From: an uncultured Porphyromonadaceae bacterium
GTDB taxonomy: Bacteria; Bacteroidota; Bacteroidia; Bacteroidales; Coprobacteraceae
Assembly: GCA_900545915.1 (NCBI GenBank)
Contig: URAV01000006.1
Location: 1-64,000, forward strand
Reading direction: 5' to 3'
DNA: 64,000 nt
Position 1 is the stretch's first letter. Every line of letters begins with the position of its first letter. The translations under genes were made by a program, and so were the position numbers. Shown here one piece after another: positions 8,337 through 17,864 of this stretch. The notes under the pieces were generated by a model. The model had not been told where the DNA came from, searched no databases, and was given only the letters and a program-made list of their open reading frames with translations.

Positions 8337-11300
8337 TTATTTATATTCTTCCCATGCTTTTATTTCCAGTTCTTCTATCGGTGTCGTACAGAATGCGGTA
8401 ATAAAAGCGGACGCGAGGCGAGAATTGGTTACCAAAGGAATATTCAGGTCTATTGCAGCCCTTCGTATTTTGTAACCGTTATCCAGCTCTCCCGCAGTCA
8501 AATTTTTAGGAATGTTAACCACCATATCTATTTTTTTCTCGTGTAACAGATCGAGAGCTTGAGGATAACCTTCTTCACCCGGCCATGCTACTCGGGTAGA
8601 AGGAATATTATTTTCCGCCAACATGCTATGCGTTCCTCCTGTTGCAAAAAGCTTATATCCGTTTTTATGTAAAAGCTCGGCTGCAGCAAGCATGTCTACT
8701 TTCTGTTTTGCCGTTCCGGTCGAAAGAAGAATACTTTGTTGTGGAATCTTATATCCGACCGAAAGCATCGATTTGAGAATAGCATCGTTCGTGTCATTTC
8801 CAAGACAACCCACTTCACCCGTACTTACCATATCTACACCCAGAACAGGATCGGCTTTTTGTAATCGGGAGAATGAGAACTGAGAAGCCTTAATTCCGAC
8901 ATAATCGATGTCGAATAATGTTTTATGAGGTTTTTCGACCTTTTTACCTAACATGATTTGTGTCGCCAAATCGATAAAATTAATCTTCAAAACTTTGCTG
9001 ATAAACGGAAAACTTCGCGATGCACGTAAGTTACATTCGATAACTTTGATAGCATTGCCTTTGGCAAGAAATTGGATATTGAAAGGTCCTGATATCTGTA
9101 ATTCTTTTGCGATCAGTTTAGAAATACGTTTTACCCGGCGGATAGTTTCCATATACAGTTTTTGCGGAGGAAACTGTATGGTGGCATCTCCCGAATGTAC
9201 ACCTGCAAATTCTATATGTTCACTGATGGCGTATGCGATAATTTCACCTTTATCTGCTACGGCATCCATTTCTACCTCTTTTGCATGTTCGATAAATTGG
9301 CTCACTACTACCGGATGCTTTTGAGATACGTTAGCAGCCAATTTTAGAAAACGTTCCAGTTCATCATTGTTTGAACATACATTCATTGCAGCTCCCGATA
9401 ATACATAGGACGGACGAACCAGTACGGGAAATCCTACCTCATCGACAAATTGATGAATATCTTTCATTGACGTGAGTTCTCTCCATCTGGGTTGGTCTAT
9501 TCCCAAACGATCACACATTGCCGAAAATTTGTTTCGGTCTTCGGCATTATCGATACTTTTTGCCGATGTTCCCAAAATATTAACATCCTGAGCATCGAGT
9601 TTCAGAGCAAGATTATTGGGAATTTGTCCGCCAGTGGAAACGATAACGCCATGAGGAGATTCCATTTCGAGAATATCCATTACCCGTTCGAATGTCAGTT
9701 CATCAAAATATAGTCGATCACACATGTCATAATCGGTCGATACGGTTTCCGGATTATAGTTGATCATAACACTGCGCCATCCCTCTTTACGGATTGTATT
9801 AAGGGCATTTACACCGCACCAGTCAAATTCTACAGAACTGCCGATACGGTAAGCACCTGACCCGAGTACGACGACAGAACGATGGTCTCCAAGATAATGG
9901 ACGTCATTTGCCGTACCATTATAAGTCAGATACAGATAGTTGGTCTGTGCCGGATATTCGGCAGCCAGAGTATCTATCTGTTTTACTACCGGTATGATGC
10001 CTTTTCCTTTCCGGAACTTCCGTACTTCAAGCAGATGTCGGTCTATATCTCCTTGATCTTTAAAAATAGCCCGAGCAATTTGGAAATCGGAAAAGCCTTG
10101 TTTTTTTGCTGTTTGCAGTAATTCTAATGGTAAAGCTTCCAGAGAAGAAAATGTTTCGATCTCTTTTGCCGTGTGAATGATATTATTTAATTTTTCCAGA
10201 AACCATTTATCGATTTTTGTCAATTCATGTATCTGGTTCACCGTATAGCCTTTTTGCATGGCTTTGCTGATGACGAAGATTCGTTTGTCGGTAGGTTCTC
10301 GTAACGCTTTGTCTATATCCTGTATAACCAGTTCTTTGTTTTCGACGAACCCATGCATACCTTGCCCGATCATTCGAAGTCCCTTTTGTATGGCCTCTTC
10401 GAATGTACGTCCGATAGCCATGACTTCTCCTACCGATTTCATGCTACTGCCCAGTTCCCGATCGACACCGTGGAATTTTCCTAAATCCCAGCGGGGGATT
10501 TTGCAAACAACATAGTCGAGAGCAGGTTCAAAGAATGCGGAGGTTGTTTGTGTAACCGAATTTTTCAGATCAAAAAGCCCATAGCCTAATCCTAATTTTG
10601 CTGCGACGAATGCGAGCGGATATCCTGTTGCTTTTGATGCGAGGGCAGATGAACGGCTCAGCCGGGCATTTACTTCAATAACTCTGTAGTCTTCCGAATT
10701 CGGGTCTAATGCATATTGTACATTACATTCACCGACAATTCCGATATGGCGTATGATGCGGATTGCCAGTTCCCGAAGTTTATGGTATTCGCTGTTTGTT
10801 AGTGTTTGAGAAGGTGCAATTACAATACTTTCACCCGTATGGATGCCTAACGGATCGAAATTTTCCATATTGCATACCGTGATACAGTTGTCGAATCGAT
10901 CGCGGACAACTTCATATTCTACCTCTTTCCAGCCTTTTAAAGACTTTTCGACTAATACTTGCGGAGAGAAAGAAAATGCTTTTTCTGCCAGTTTGTTCAG
11001 TTCCTCCTCATTATCGCAAAATCCGCTTCCTAACCCTCCTAAAGCGTAGGCGGCACGAATGATTACCGGATATCCGAGTCGTTTTGCAGCGATGCGAGCG
11101 TCTTCGATGTTTTCTACAGCTTCGCTTTGAATGGTTTTAACCTGTATTTCATCCAGTTTTTTTACAAAAAGTTCCCGATCTTCAGTGTCCATGATCGCTT
11201 GTACGGGAGTACCTAATACCTGAAGGTTATATTTCTCGAGTATTCCTTTTTTGTAAAGTTCTACCCCGCAATTCAAAGCCGTTTGTCCTCCGAAAGAGAG

Positions 11301-11552
11301 TAAGATACCATCGGGATGTTCTTTTTTGATTACTTTTTCTACGAAAAACGGAGTTACCGGAAGGTAATAGATATGATCGGCTACTCCTTCCGAAGTTTGT
11401 ACTGTGGCGATGTTAGGGTTGATCAATACGGTTTCTATGCCTTCTTCCCGAAGAGCTTTCAGGGCTTGAGAACCGGAGTAATCGAATTCGCCGGCTTCCC
11501 CGATTTTTAAAGCTCCGGAACCTAATAATAAAACTTTTTTTATTGTACTCAT
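8337..11552 (-). CDS. carB: Carbamoyl-phosphate synthase large subunit
   Basis: 1071 aa, full length. It makes carbamoyl phosphate from bicarbonate, ATP and ammonia delivered by CarA, feeding pyrimidine and arginine synthesis. The two homologous ATP-grasp halves are plain: VLLLGSGALKIGEAGEFDYS near residue 10 and VVLGSGAYRIGSSVEFDWC near residue 560. The C-terminal MGS-like allosteric domain carries LFATGGTHSMLAE. The frame opens at a TTG (11564), but the ATG at 11552 (MSTIKKVLLLG) gives the standard N-terminus and leaves a 15-nt gap after the carA stop. It is the last gene of the four-gene operon. Confidence 0.97.
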   Translation of the reverse strand: MSTIKKVLLLGSGALKIGEAGEFDYSGSQALKALREEGIETVLINPNIATVQTSEGVADHIYYLPVTPFFVEKVIKKEHPDGILLSFGGQTALNCGVELYKKGILEKYNLQVLGTPVQAIMDTEDRELFVKKLDEIQVKTIQSEAVENIEDARIAAKRLGYPVIIRAAYALGGLGSGFCDNEEELNKLAEKAFSFSPQVLVEKSLKGWKEVEYEVVRDRFDNCITVCNMENFDPLGIHTGESIVIAPSQTLTNSEYHKLRELAIRIIRHIGIVGECNVQYALDPNSEDYRVIEVNARLSRSSALASKATGYPLAFVAAKLGLGYGLFDLKNSVTQTTSAFFEPALDYVVCKIPRWDLGKFHGVDRELGSSMKSVGEVMAIGRTFEEAIQKGLRMIGQGMHGFVENKELVIQDIDKALREPTDKRIFVISKAMQKGYTVNQIHELTKIDKWFLEKLNNIIHTAKEIETFSSLEALPLELLQTAKKQGFSDFQIARAIFKDQGDIDRHLLEVRKFRKGKGIIPVVKQIDTLAAEYPAQTNYLYLTYNGTANDVHYLGDHRSVVVLGSGAYRIGSSVEFDWCGVNALNTIRKEGWRSVMINYNPETVSTDYDMCDRLYFDELTFERVMDILEMESPHGVIVSTGGQIPNNLALKLDAQDVNILGTSAKSIDNAEDRNKFSAMCDRLGIDQPRWRELTSMKDIHQFVDEVGFPVLVRPSYVLSGAAMNVCSNNDELERFLKLAANVSQKHPVVVSQFIEHAKEVEMDAVADKGEIIAYAISEHIEFAGVHSGDATIQFPPQKLYMETIRRVKRISKLIAKELQISGPFNIQFLAKGNAIKVIECNLRASRSFPFISKVLKINFIDLATQIMLGKKVEKPHKTLFDIDYVGIKASQFSFSRLQKADPVLGVDMVSTGEVGCLGNDTNDAILKSMLSVGYKIPQQSILLSTGTAKQKVDMLAAAELLHKNGYKLFATGGTHSMLAENNIPSTRVAWPGEEGYPQALDLLHEKKIDMVVNIPKNLTAGELDNGYKIRRAAIDLNIPLVTNSRLASAFITAFCTTPIEELEIKAWEEYK

Positions 11553-11567
11553 AATGGCGGACAAGGA

Positions 11568-12638
11568 TTATATCATTTCTATAAATCGGTCGAATAAAAA
11601 TTCTGTGTCGGTAGGACCGCTGGCGGCTTCAGGATGAAATTGTACAGAGAAAAAAGGTTTATTCTTGTGTTGAATACCTTCGTTTGTACCGTCGTTCATA
11701 TTGACGAACAAAGGTGTCCATTCATCGCTTAATGTATTATTGTCGACTGCAAAACCGTGGTTTTGTGAAGTGATAAAACATTTTTCTGTACCGACTAAGC
11801 GTACCGGTTGATTATGACTTCTGTGTCCGTACTTCAGTTTATAAGTATTAGCTCCTCCGGCTTTGGCGAGCAATTGGTTACCCATGCAAATTCCGAAAAT
11901 CGGTTTTTCTTTTTTCATGGCTTCCCGAATGTGCTTTACCGTAATTCCACAAGTATCGGGATCACCCGGTCCGTTGGAGATGAACAATCCGTCATATTCT
12001 ATTGCATTGAAATCGTAGTCCCAAGGAACTCTGATGATGGAAACATTTCTTTTTAAGAGACATCGTATAATGTTGTGTTTTACACCGCAATCGACCAGTA
12101 CGACTCGTTTTTCCCCATTTCCGTAAGTAATTATTTCATTTGTACTTACTCGTGCAACTTGATTGATTTTGTTCGGATCGATGAAATCGATTTCATTTTC
12201 ATCAGAAAAAACGATCTTTCCTTTCATGCTTCCTTTTTCACGCAACAGTTTAGTCAGCTCTCGAGTGTCGATACCGGTAATTCCTGTGATTTTTTCTTGT
12301 TTCAGCCATTCACCCAAACTCTCTGTTGCATTCCAATGACTGTAGTTTTCAGAATAATCCGATACGATTATCCCGTCGGCATGTATCTTTTCAGATTCGA
12401 GAAAAGTCGAGAGATTTTCTGAAAAAGATCGTGCCGGAACTCCGTAGTTGCCTATGAGCGGATAGGTGAGCACCATTATTTGTCCGGAATAGGACGGATC
12501 GGTCAAACTTTCCGGATAACCGGACATTGCAGTGTTAAAGACGATTTCTCCGGCTGTCGGACTCTTGTATCCGAAAGAAATACCGGAGAATTTGCTCCCG
12601 TCGTCCAGTATTAGTGAAACATTTTTTTGTTTTTGCAT
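11568..12638 (-). CDS. carA: Carbamoyl-phosphate synthase small (glutaminase) subunit
   Basis: 356 aa. The N-terminal CarA domain (GEIVFNTAMSGYPESLTDPSY) is followed by a class I glutamine amidotransferase domain. Catalytic Cys251 sits in FGICMGNQLLA (GICMGNQ in place of the commoner GICLGHQ), with the His-Glu pair in VQFHPEA. It hydrolyses glutamine and channels ammonia to CarB, encoded immediately downstream. It follows the PurF-like gene by 22 bases. Confidence 0.97.
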   Translation of the reverse strand: MQKQKNVSLILDDGSKFSGISFGYKSPTAGEIVFNTAMSGYPESLTDPSYSGQIMVLTYPLIGNYGVPARSFSENLSTFLESEKIHADGIIVSDYSENYSHWNATESLGEWLKQEKITGITGIDTRELTKLLREKGSMKGKIVFSDENEIDFIDPNKINQVARVSTNEIITYGNGEKRVVLVDCGVKHNIIRCLLKRNVSIIRVPWDYDFNAIEYDGLFISNGPGDPDTCGITVKHIREAMKKEKPIFGICMGNQLLAKAGGANTYKLKYGHRSHNQPVRLVGTEKCFITSQNHGFAVDNNTLSDEWTPLFVNMNDGTNEGIQHKNKPFFSVQFHPEAASGPTDTEFLFDRFIEMI

Positions 12639-12660
12639 TTTGAACTTTATAAACTCTATA

Positions 12661-14538
12661 TTAAAATTCCTGTTCTACATAGTTAATAAAAGCCTCGTTT
12701 ACCAGTTTCATTCCTCCCGGTGTAGGGTAATTCCCGGAGAAATACCAATCTCCGGGATGGCCGGGACAAGATGAGTGCAGACCTTCTAATGTTTGATAAA
12801 CAATTTGCACTTCAGCTTTTGTGTCTGGGGGAGTAAGCAGTTCCGCTATCTTTCCTGAAATTTCATTAGCGGTAAAAGGCGCGTATATTTCTTTCACGTG
12901 ATTGACCATTTCGGTTTTGGATAAATTACGTTGGGCAATACATTTTTGATATACGTCGGTTATTAACTGTTTCATATCTCGCTCTTTCAATAAAGCTATC
13001 GCTGCTCTGAAAGCGATGAACTCTTTCATTCGAGACATATCTATACCGTAATAATCTGGGTATCTTACTTGTGGAGAAGATGATACGATAATGATTTTTT
13101 TAGGATGCAGCCGATCTAATATGCCTATAATACTTTGTTTGAGAGTAGTTCCTCTGACGATACTGTCATCTATGACGACCAGATTGTCTGAATAAGGTTC
13201 TACACTGCCGTATGTGATATCATATACATGTGCGGCGAGATCGTTCCGAGTATTTCCTTCGGCAATAAATGTCCGGAGCTTTATATCTTTAATAACGGCT
13301 TTTTCAAATCGGATACGCATCGATAATATGTGTTCGAGTTCCTGTTCCGATACTCCGTTTTTTAACGTTGTAAGATATTTTTTCTTCAGTTGGTTCAAAT
13401 ACATTTCAAAACCTTCCAGCATACCGTAGAATGCAACTTCCGCAGTATTAGGAATGAAAGAAAAAACCGTATGGTCTATATCATTTCTTATTGCATCGAG
13501 TAACGGTTTTACCAAATTTTTTCCTAATTGTTTGCGTTCCTGATAAATATCTTTGTCGCTACCGCGAGAAAAATATATTCTTTCAAAGCTACAGGCATTG
13601 TTCTTTTTAGGAGAGTTGATTTGTTCCGTACGGATATTCCCTTTTTTATTTACGAATAAAGCCTGTCCCGGAAGCAACTCCTTTATAGAATCGCTTGACA
13701 GGTTGAAAGCTGTCTGTATAACCGGACGTTCCGATGCCAGTACTACGACTTCGTCATCGGCATACCAAAATGCCGGACGGATACCCCACGGATCACGAAT
13801 CGAGAAACTTTCTCCGCTTCCTGTGATACCGCAGATCACATATCCGCCATCCCATCCGGGAGTAGTTTTTTTCAATACGTTTGCCAGATCGATCTGATCT
13901 TCTATGGCATACGTAATATCCATTCCTTCCAGTCCTTCGTTTTCGCATTTTGCATACAGCCTTTCGACCTCCCGGTCGAGTCTGTGTCCTACCTCTTCCA
14001 GCATGATATATGTATCGGCGTATTTTCTGGGATGCTGCCCTTTAGCCGTAATTTTTTCGAATATTTCATCGACATTGGTTAGATTGAAATTACCGCATAA
14101 GCTCAAATTTTTCGCTCTCCAGTTATTCCGTCTTAAAAAAGGATGTATATATGAAATGCCGGATTTCCCTGTCGTACTGTAACGGAGATGTCCCATATAG
14201 ATTTCTCCGGCGAAAGGCAATACCTGTTCGGCGTATTCAGCGTTGTGCAACTGTGTTTCTGTCAGAGATGTGTAATGAGAATGTACAGCTTCGAATATCT
14301 CGGTAATGGCGCTTGTTCCCAAAGCTCTTTCTCTAAACATGTATTCTTCCCCCGGATTGGCTTGGAGTTTTACACAGGCCAATCCAGCACCTTCTTGTCC
14401 TCGGTTGTGTTGTTTCTCCATAAGCAAATAAAGCTTATTGAGCCCATACATCCATGTTCCGTATTTTTTTTCATAATATTCGAGCGGTTTTAGTAAGCGT
14501 ATCATTGCTACTCCGCATTCATGTTTCAATTCTTCCAT
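12661..14538 (-). CDS. Amidophosphoribosyltransferase-like protein (long PurF form)
   Basis: 625 aa, clearly longer than ordinary PurF. The N-terminal class II glutaminase domain has Cys8 in HECGVA after a short propeptide, plus the NRGQEGAG and HLRYSTTG motifs. The phosphoribosyltransferase domain carries the PRPP-binding loop NLVVIDDSIVRGTT at about 452-465. Compared with PurF there is extra sequence around residues 378-430 and at the C-terminus. It may catalyse the first step of purine synthesis (PRPP + glutamine), or be a second PurF-like enzyme; I recall this long form beside glmS and carAB in other Bacteroidales. It lies between two other glutamine amidotransferases in one operon. Confidence 0.85.
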   Translation of the reverse strand: MEELKHECGVAMIRLLKPLEYYEKKYGTWMYGLNKLYLLMEKQHNRGQEGAGLACVKLQANPGEEYMFRERALGTSAITEIFEAVHSHYTSLTETQLHNAEYAEQVLPFAGEIYMGHLRYSTTGKSGISYIHPFLRRNNWRAKNLSLCGNFNLTNVDEIFEKITAKGQHPRKYADTYIMLEEVGHRLDREVERLYAKCENEGLEGMDITYAIEDQIDLANVLKKTTPGWDGGYVICGITGSGESFSIRDPWGIRPAFWYADDEVVVLASERPVIQTAFNLSSDSIKELLPGQALFVNKKGNIRTEQINSPKKNNACSFERIYFSRGSDKDIYQERKQLGKNLVKPLLDAIRNDIDHTVFSFIPNTAEVAFYGMLEGFEMYLNQLKKKYLTTLKNGVSEQELEHILSMRIRFEKAVIKDIKLRTFIAEGNTRNDLAAHVYDITYGSVEPYSDNLVVIDDSIVRGTTLKQSIIGILDRLHPKKIIIVSSSPQVRYPDYYGIDMSRMKEFIAFRAAIALLKERDMKQLITDVYQKCIAQRNLSKTEMVNHVKEIYAPFTANEISGKIAELLTPPDTKAEVQIVYQTLEGLHSSCPGHPGDWYFSGNYPTPGGMKLVNEAFINYVEQEF

Positions 14539-14556
14539 CTCTTTTTAGAATCATTT

Positions 14557-16401
14557 TTATTCTACGGTTACCGATTTTGCGAGATTCCTCGGCTGATCTA
14601 CATCTTTTCCTTTGCAAATGGCAATATGGTATGCCAGTAATTGAAGAGGAATTGTCGTGATTAACGGATCGAGGCACGGTATTGTTTTCGGCAATTCGAT
14701 ACAAAAATCGGCAATATTTTTAATAGTTGTATCACCTTCTGTCACAAGGGCTATTACTTTTCCTTTTCGAGCTTTTATTTCTTGTATATTACTGATTATT
14801 TTTTCATATTGGTTATTGTACGTCGCTACGACTACAACCGGCATTTCGGTATCTATCAGGGCAATTGGTCCGTGTTTCATTTCTGCTGCCGGATAACCCT
14901 CTGCGTGGATGTATGATATTTCTTTTAATTTGAGAGCTCCTTCTAAAGCGACCGGATAATTAAATCCTCTGCCTAAGTAGATAAAATTATGTGCATAGGT
15001 AAATATTTGTGAAAGATTGGCTATACTTTCGTTTTTTTCGAGAACTTTTTTCATCTTTTCCGGTATTGTGCTCAGCTCATATACTACTTGCCTGAATTCT
15101 TCATTGCCGATACTGTTCTTTTCTCGAGCCAAAGTAAGGGCCAACATAGTGAGAACCGTAACTTGACCGGTAAATGCTTTTGTAGAAGCGACACCGATTT
15201 CTGGTCCTACGTGTATATATGAGCCGGTGTGTGTAGCTCTCGGAATAGAAGATCCGACTGCATTGCATATTCCGTATATAAATGCACCTTTGTTTTTAGC
15301 TTCTTCGACTGCGGCCAATGTATCTGCTGTCTCTCCCGATTGAGAAATGGCGATGACTACATCATCCGGGTTGATGACCGGATTTCGATACCGGAATTCG
15401 GAAGCGTATTCGACTTCTACCGGGAAACGACAAAATTTCTCAATGAGATATTTTCCGATAAGAGCGGCATGCCAAGATGTACCGCATGCTACGATAATGA
15501 ATCTTTTTGCATGGAGCAGTTTTTCTTTATGATCGATAATAGCAGATAACGCAATATCAGTCCCTTCTATGTTAACACGTCCTCGCATGCAATCATGAAT
15601 GCAGTCGGGTTGTTCGAATATCTCTTTAAGCATAAAATGGGGATAGCCTCCTTTTTCGAGCTGTCCGAGGTTTAATTCTATAGTATTGATTGTTGGGTTT
15701 ACGGCAATATTATCTTGAGTTACGATCTTTAATTCTTGTCCGCGATGTATTACGGCAATCTCTCCGTCTTCCAAATATACGACTTTGTCAGTGTATTCTA
15801 CAATGGGAGTAGCGTCTGATGCGATAAAATATTCACCTTTTCCTATACCTATCACCAAAGGACTGCTTTTTCTCGCTACAATGATTTCGTCGGGATTATT
15901 TCGATTTAAGATGGCAATGGCGTATGCTCCGATGACTTCATGTAAGGCAAGCTGTACCGAAGTCAGTAAATCGAGGTTATGGGATACTTTGATATATTCA
16001 ATTAATTGTACCAGAACTTCTGTATCGGTACTGCTTTTAAATGTATATCCTTTTTCCTGTAATTTTTCTTTAAGAACTGCATAATTCTCAATAATACCGT
16101 TATGTATTATAGCCAAATTTTCAGATTCAGAATAGTGAGGATGTGCATTCGCTTGACATGGTTCTCCGTGAGTAGCCCAGCGTGTGTGCGCTATTCCTAT
16201 AGTTCCACTAATATCCTTTTGAGCGGCAAAAGCTTCCAAGTCTGAAACTTTTCCTTTTGTTTTATAAACATTTAATTGTTGATTATTGCTGATGAGTGCC
16301 ACACCTGCACTGTCATAACCTCTGTATTCCAGTCTTTTCAAGGCTTTAATAAGAATTGGGTATGCATTTTGAGCTCCAATATATCCTACAATTCCACACA
16401 T
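14557..16401 (-). CDS. glmS: Glutamine-fructose-6-phosphate aminotransferase (isomerizing)
   Basis: 614 aa from the chosen start. It converts fructose-6-phosphate and glutamine into glucosamine-6-phosphate, the entry step to peptidoglycan and LPS amino sugars. The chain must begin MCGIVGYIG so that Cys2 is exposed as the N-terminal nucleophile; this fixes the ATG at 16401, although the frame is open to 16485. The glutaminase domain has RYRGYDSAG-type and THGEP motifs. Two SIS domains follow (SQSGETADT; YLGRGFNYPVALEGALKLKE), ending LAKSVTVE. It is the first gene of the operon with the purF-like gene, carA and carB (gaps of 18, 22 and 15 nt). Confidence 0.97.
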   Translation of the reverse strand: MCGIVGYIGAQNAYPILIKALKRLEYRGYDSAGVALISNNQQLNVYKTKGKVSDLEAFAAQKDISGTIGIAHTRWATHGEPCQANAHPHYSESENLAIIHNGIIENYAVLKEKLQEKGYTFKSSTDTEVLVQLIEYIKVSHNLDLLTSVQLALHEVIGAYAIAILNRNNPDEIIVARKSSPLVIGIGKGEYFIASDATPIVEYTDKVVYLEDGEIAVIHRGQELKIVTQDNIAVNPTINTIELNLGQLEKGGYPHFMLKEIFEQPDCIHDCMRGRVNIEGTDIALSAIIDHKEKLLHAKRFIIVACGTSWHAALIGKYLIEKFCRFPVEVEYASEFRYRNPVINPDDVVIAISQSGETADTLAAVEEAKNKGAFIYGICNAVGSSIPRATHTGSYIHVGPEIGVASTKAFTGQVTVLTMLALTLAREKNSIGNEEFRQVVYELSTIPEKMKKVLEKNESIANLSQIFTYAHNFIYLGRGFNYPVALEGALKLKEISYIHAEGYPAAEMKHGPIALIDTEMPVVVVATYNNQYEKIISNIQEIKARKGKVIALVTEGDTTIKNIADFCIELPKTIPCLDPLITTIPLQLLAYHIAICKGKDVDQPRNLAKSVTVE

Positions 16402-16429
16402 AAATGATCGGGTTAATTTATTTCGGCGA

Positions 16430-16437
16430 CAAAGATA
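16430..16437 (-). promoter_or_regulatory. -7 box of the glmS operon promoter
   Basis: The minus strand reads TATCTTTG, an exact TAnnTTTG match, 28 bases before the glmS ATG. This supports the downstream start codon at 16401, because the longer frame would begin upstream of the promoter. Confidence 0.55.
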
Positions 16438-16938
16438 ATTATATAAAATGACATTTTGACCTTTTATATATAAAATAATGAGCAAAAAGATACTTAAAAT
16501 GAAATATGTATTGTAAAAAGTTAATTTGTAATTCTGAATAGAAGAAATAAGTTATCTTACTATTTCGTTTCTGAACTCTCTTCTTTTTCATAATTTGTTA
16601 TTTGTGGATCGTGTGATATTTTAATCCGTAAGATCAAGTTTTTTTTAGATTAATAATGCCGAAATCATAAAAAAGAAAAGAATAGAATTTATTAATTTTA
16701 CTGTTTCTATTTCCTGCGAAATCTATTCAAGCAATTATCTGTTTTCTTGAGTAATTTTATTCATAATCCTTTTTCAATTTTTTTATGATCGAGAAATAAT
16801 ATCTTATAATTATTCTATTTTGTGCGTATATAAGTAATATTTCGTAATAAATATGGTAAATGAATATTCGATTTATAATATTTTATTTTTGAAATAGAAA
16901 AAAGTTTATAGTTTTAATTGTTGTTTTTCAAAATGATA

Positions 16939-16946
16939 TATATTTG
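16939..16946 (+). promoter_or_regulatory. -7 box of the dapF-dapL-glnN promoter
   Basis: TATATTTG matches TAnnTTTG exactly. An ATTG at 16917-16920, with an 18-base spacer, could serve as a weak -33 box. The 5' leader would be about 50 nt. Confidence 0.5.
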
Positions 16947-17003
16947 CGAATAAATAAAGCAAAAAGATTGTATTACTTATTTATATTGTCAAAATGATAT
17001 ATT

Positions 17004-17843
17004 ATGCATCGTATCGGATTTACTAAAATGCAAGGTGCGGGGAATGATTATATATATGTGAATACATCAGTTTTTCCGGTTATGAATCCTGAAAAATTGG
17101 CAGTAAAATGGAGTAAATACCACACAGGCATAGGGAGTGACGGGTTGGTGTTGATCGGCGATTCGGATAAGGCAGATTTTAGTATGCGCATTTTTAATGC
17201 AGATGGTTCGGAGGCTAAAATGTGTGGTAACGCTTCTCGGTGTGTGGGAAAATACTTGTATGACAATCATTTGACAGATAAAACGGAACTTTTGCTTGAT
17301 ACTTTGTCAGGTATAAAATTACTTAAATTGCAGGTTGTGGACGGAAAGGTAACTTGTGTCACGGTAGATATGGGTATTCCGGAGTCGATTTATATTATGT
17401 CTGAGGGATATGCCGGTTACATGATTGATATGCCGATAGTGGTAGGGAAAAAGTCCTTTAAAGCGACGGCAATATCTATGGGGAATCCCCATTTGGTGAT
17501 TTTTGTTGATGATGTCGATCGAATCGAATTAGAAAAAGTAGGGCCTATATTGGAAAATAATCCTTTGTTTCCCGATCGGATCAATGTGGAGTTTGCTCAA
17601 GTGAAAAATAAAAATTCTATTAGAATGAGGGTCTGGGAAAGGGGATCGGGAATTACTCAGGCTTGCGGGACAGGCGCTTGTGCAACGGCAGTGGCAGGTT
17701 TTATGACAGGACGTACAGAACGAACTTCTTCCGTAAACATGGATGGCGGAGTGTTGACGATATGTTGGGATGAAGAGACCGATCATGTTTTAATGACCGG
17801 AGATGCCGTAAAAGTTTTTGACGGAGAAGTAGAAATAGATTAA
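17004..17843 (+). CDS. dapF: Diaminopimelate epimerase
   Basis: 279 aa. It interconverts LL- and meso-diaminopimelate for lysine and peptidoglycan synthesis. The two-base mechanism needs two cysteines, seen as Cys74 in MCGNASRC and Cys221 in ITQACGTGACAT. The N-terminus FTKMQGAGNDYIYVN is the family signature. It is first in a unit with dapL (21-nt gap), the enzyme that makes its substrate. Confidence 0.97.
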   Translation: MHRIGFTKMQGAGNDYIYVNTSVFPVMNPEKLAVKWSKYHTGIGSDGLVLIGDSDKADFSMRIFNADGSEAKMCGNASRCVGKYLYDNHLTDKTELLLDTLSGIKLLKLQVVDGKVTCVTVDMGIPESIYIMSEGYAGYMIDMPIVVGKKSFKATAISMGNPHLVIFVDDVDRIELEKVGPILENNPLFPDRINVEFAQVKNKNSIRMRVWERGSGITQACGTGACATAVAGFMTGRTERTSSVNMDGGVLTICWDEETDHVLMTGDAVKVFDGEVEID

Positions 17844-17864
17844 ATTTTTTAATGCAGAAAGAAT

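Larger units (their letters stand above)
16402..17003. other. 602-bp intergenic region between glmS and dapF
   Basis: This AT-rich gap separates two divergent operons. It holds the two promoters listed separately and a further -7 match (TATTTTTG, 16884-16891, plus strand). I see no open frame of convincing codon use, no RNA gene and no repeat-family copy. Confidence 0.6.

Noticed and set aside
8272..8475. Plus-strand open frame of 67 codons opposite the carB 3' end
   Set aside because: It covers the carB terminator hairpin and the antisense of carB; composition follows the carB codons, with no recognisable product.
16402..16485. Upstream extension of GlmS
   Set aside because: GlmS requires Cys as residue 2; the extension would bury it and begins upstream of the likely promoter.
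16402..17003. Possible small RNA or riboswitch ahead of glmS or dapF
   Set aside because: The putative leaders are only about 25-50 nt and no glmS-ribozyme or lysine-riboswitch core could be seen; only AT-rich sequence remains.
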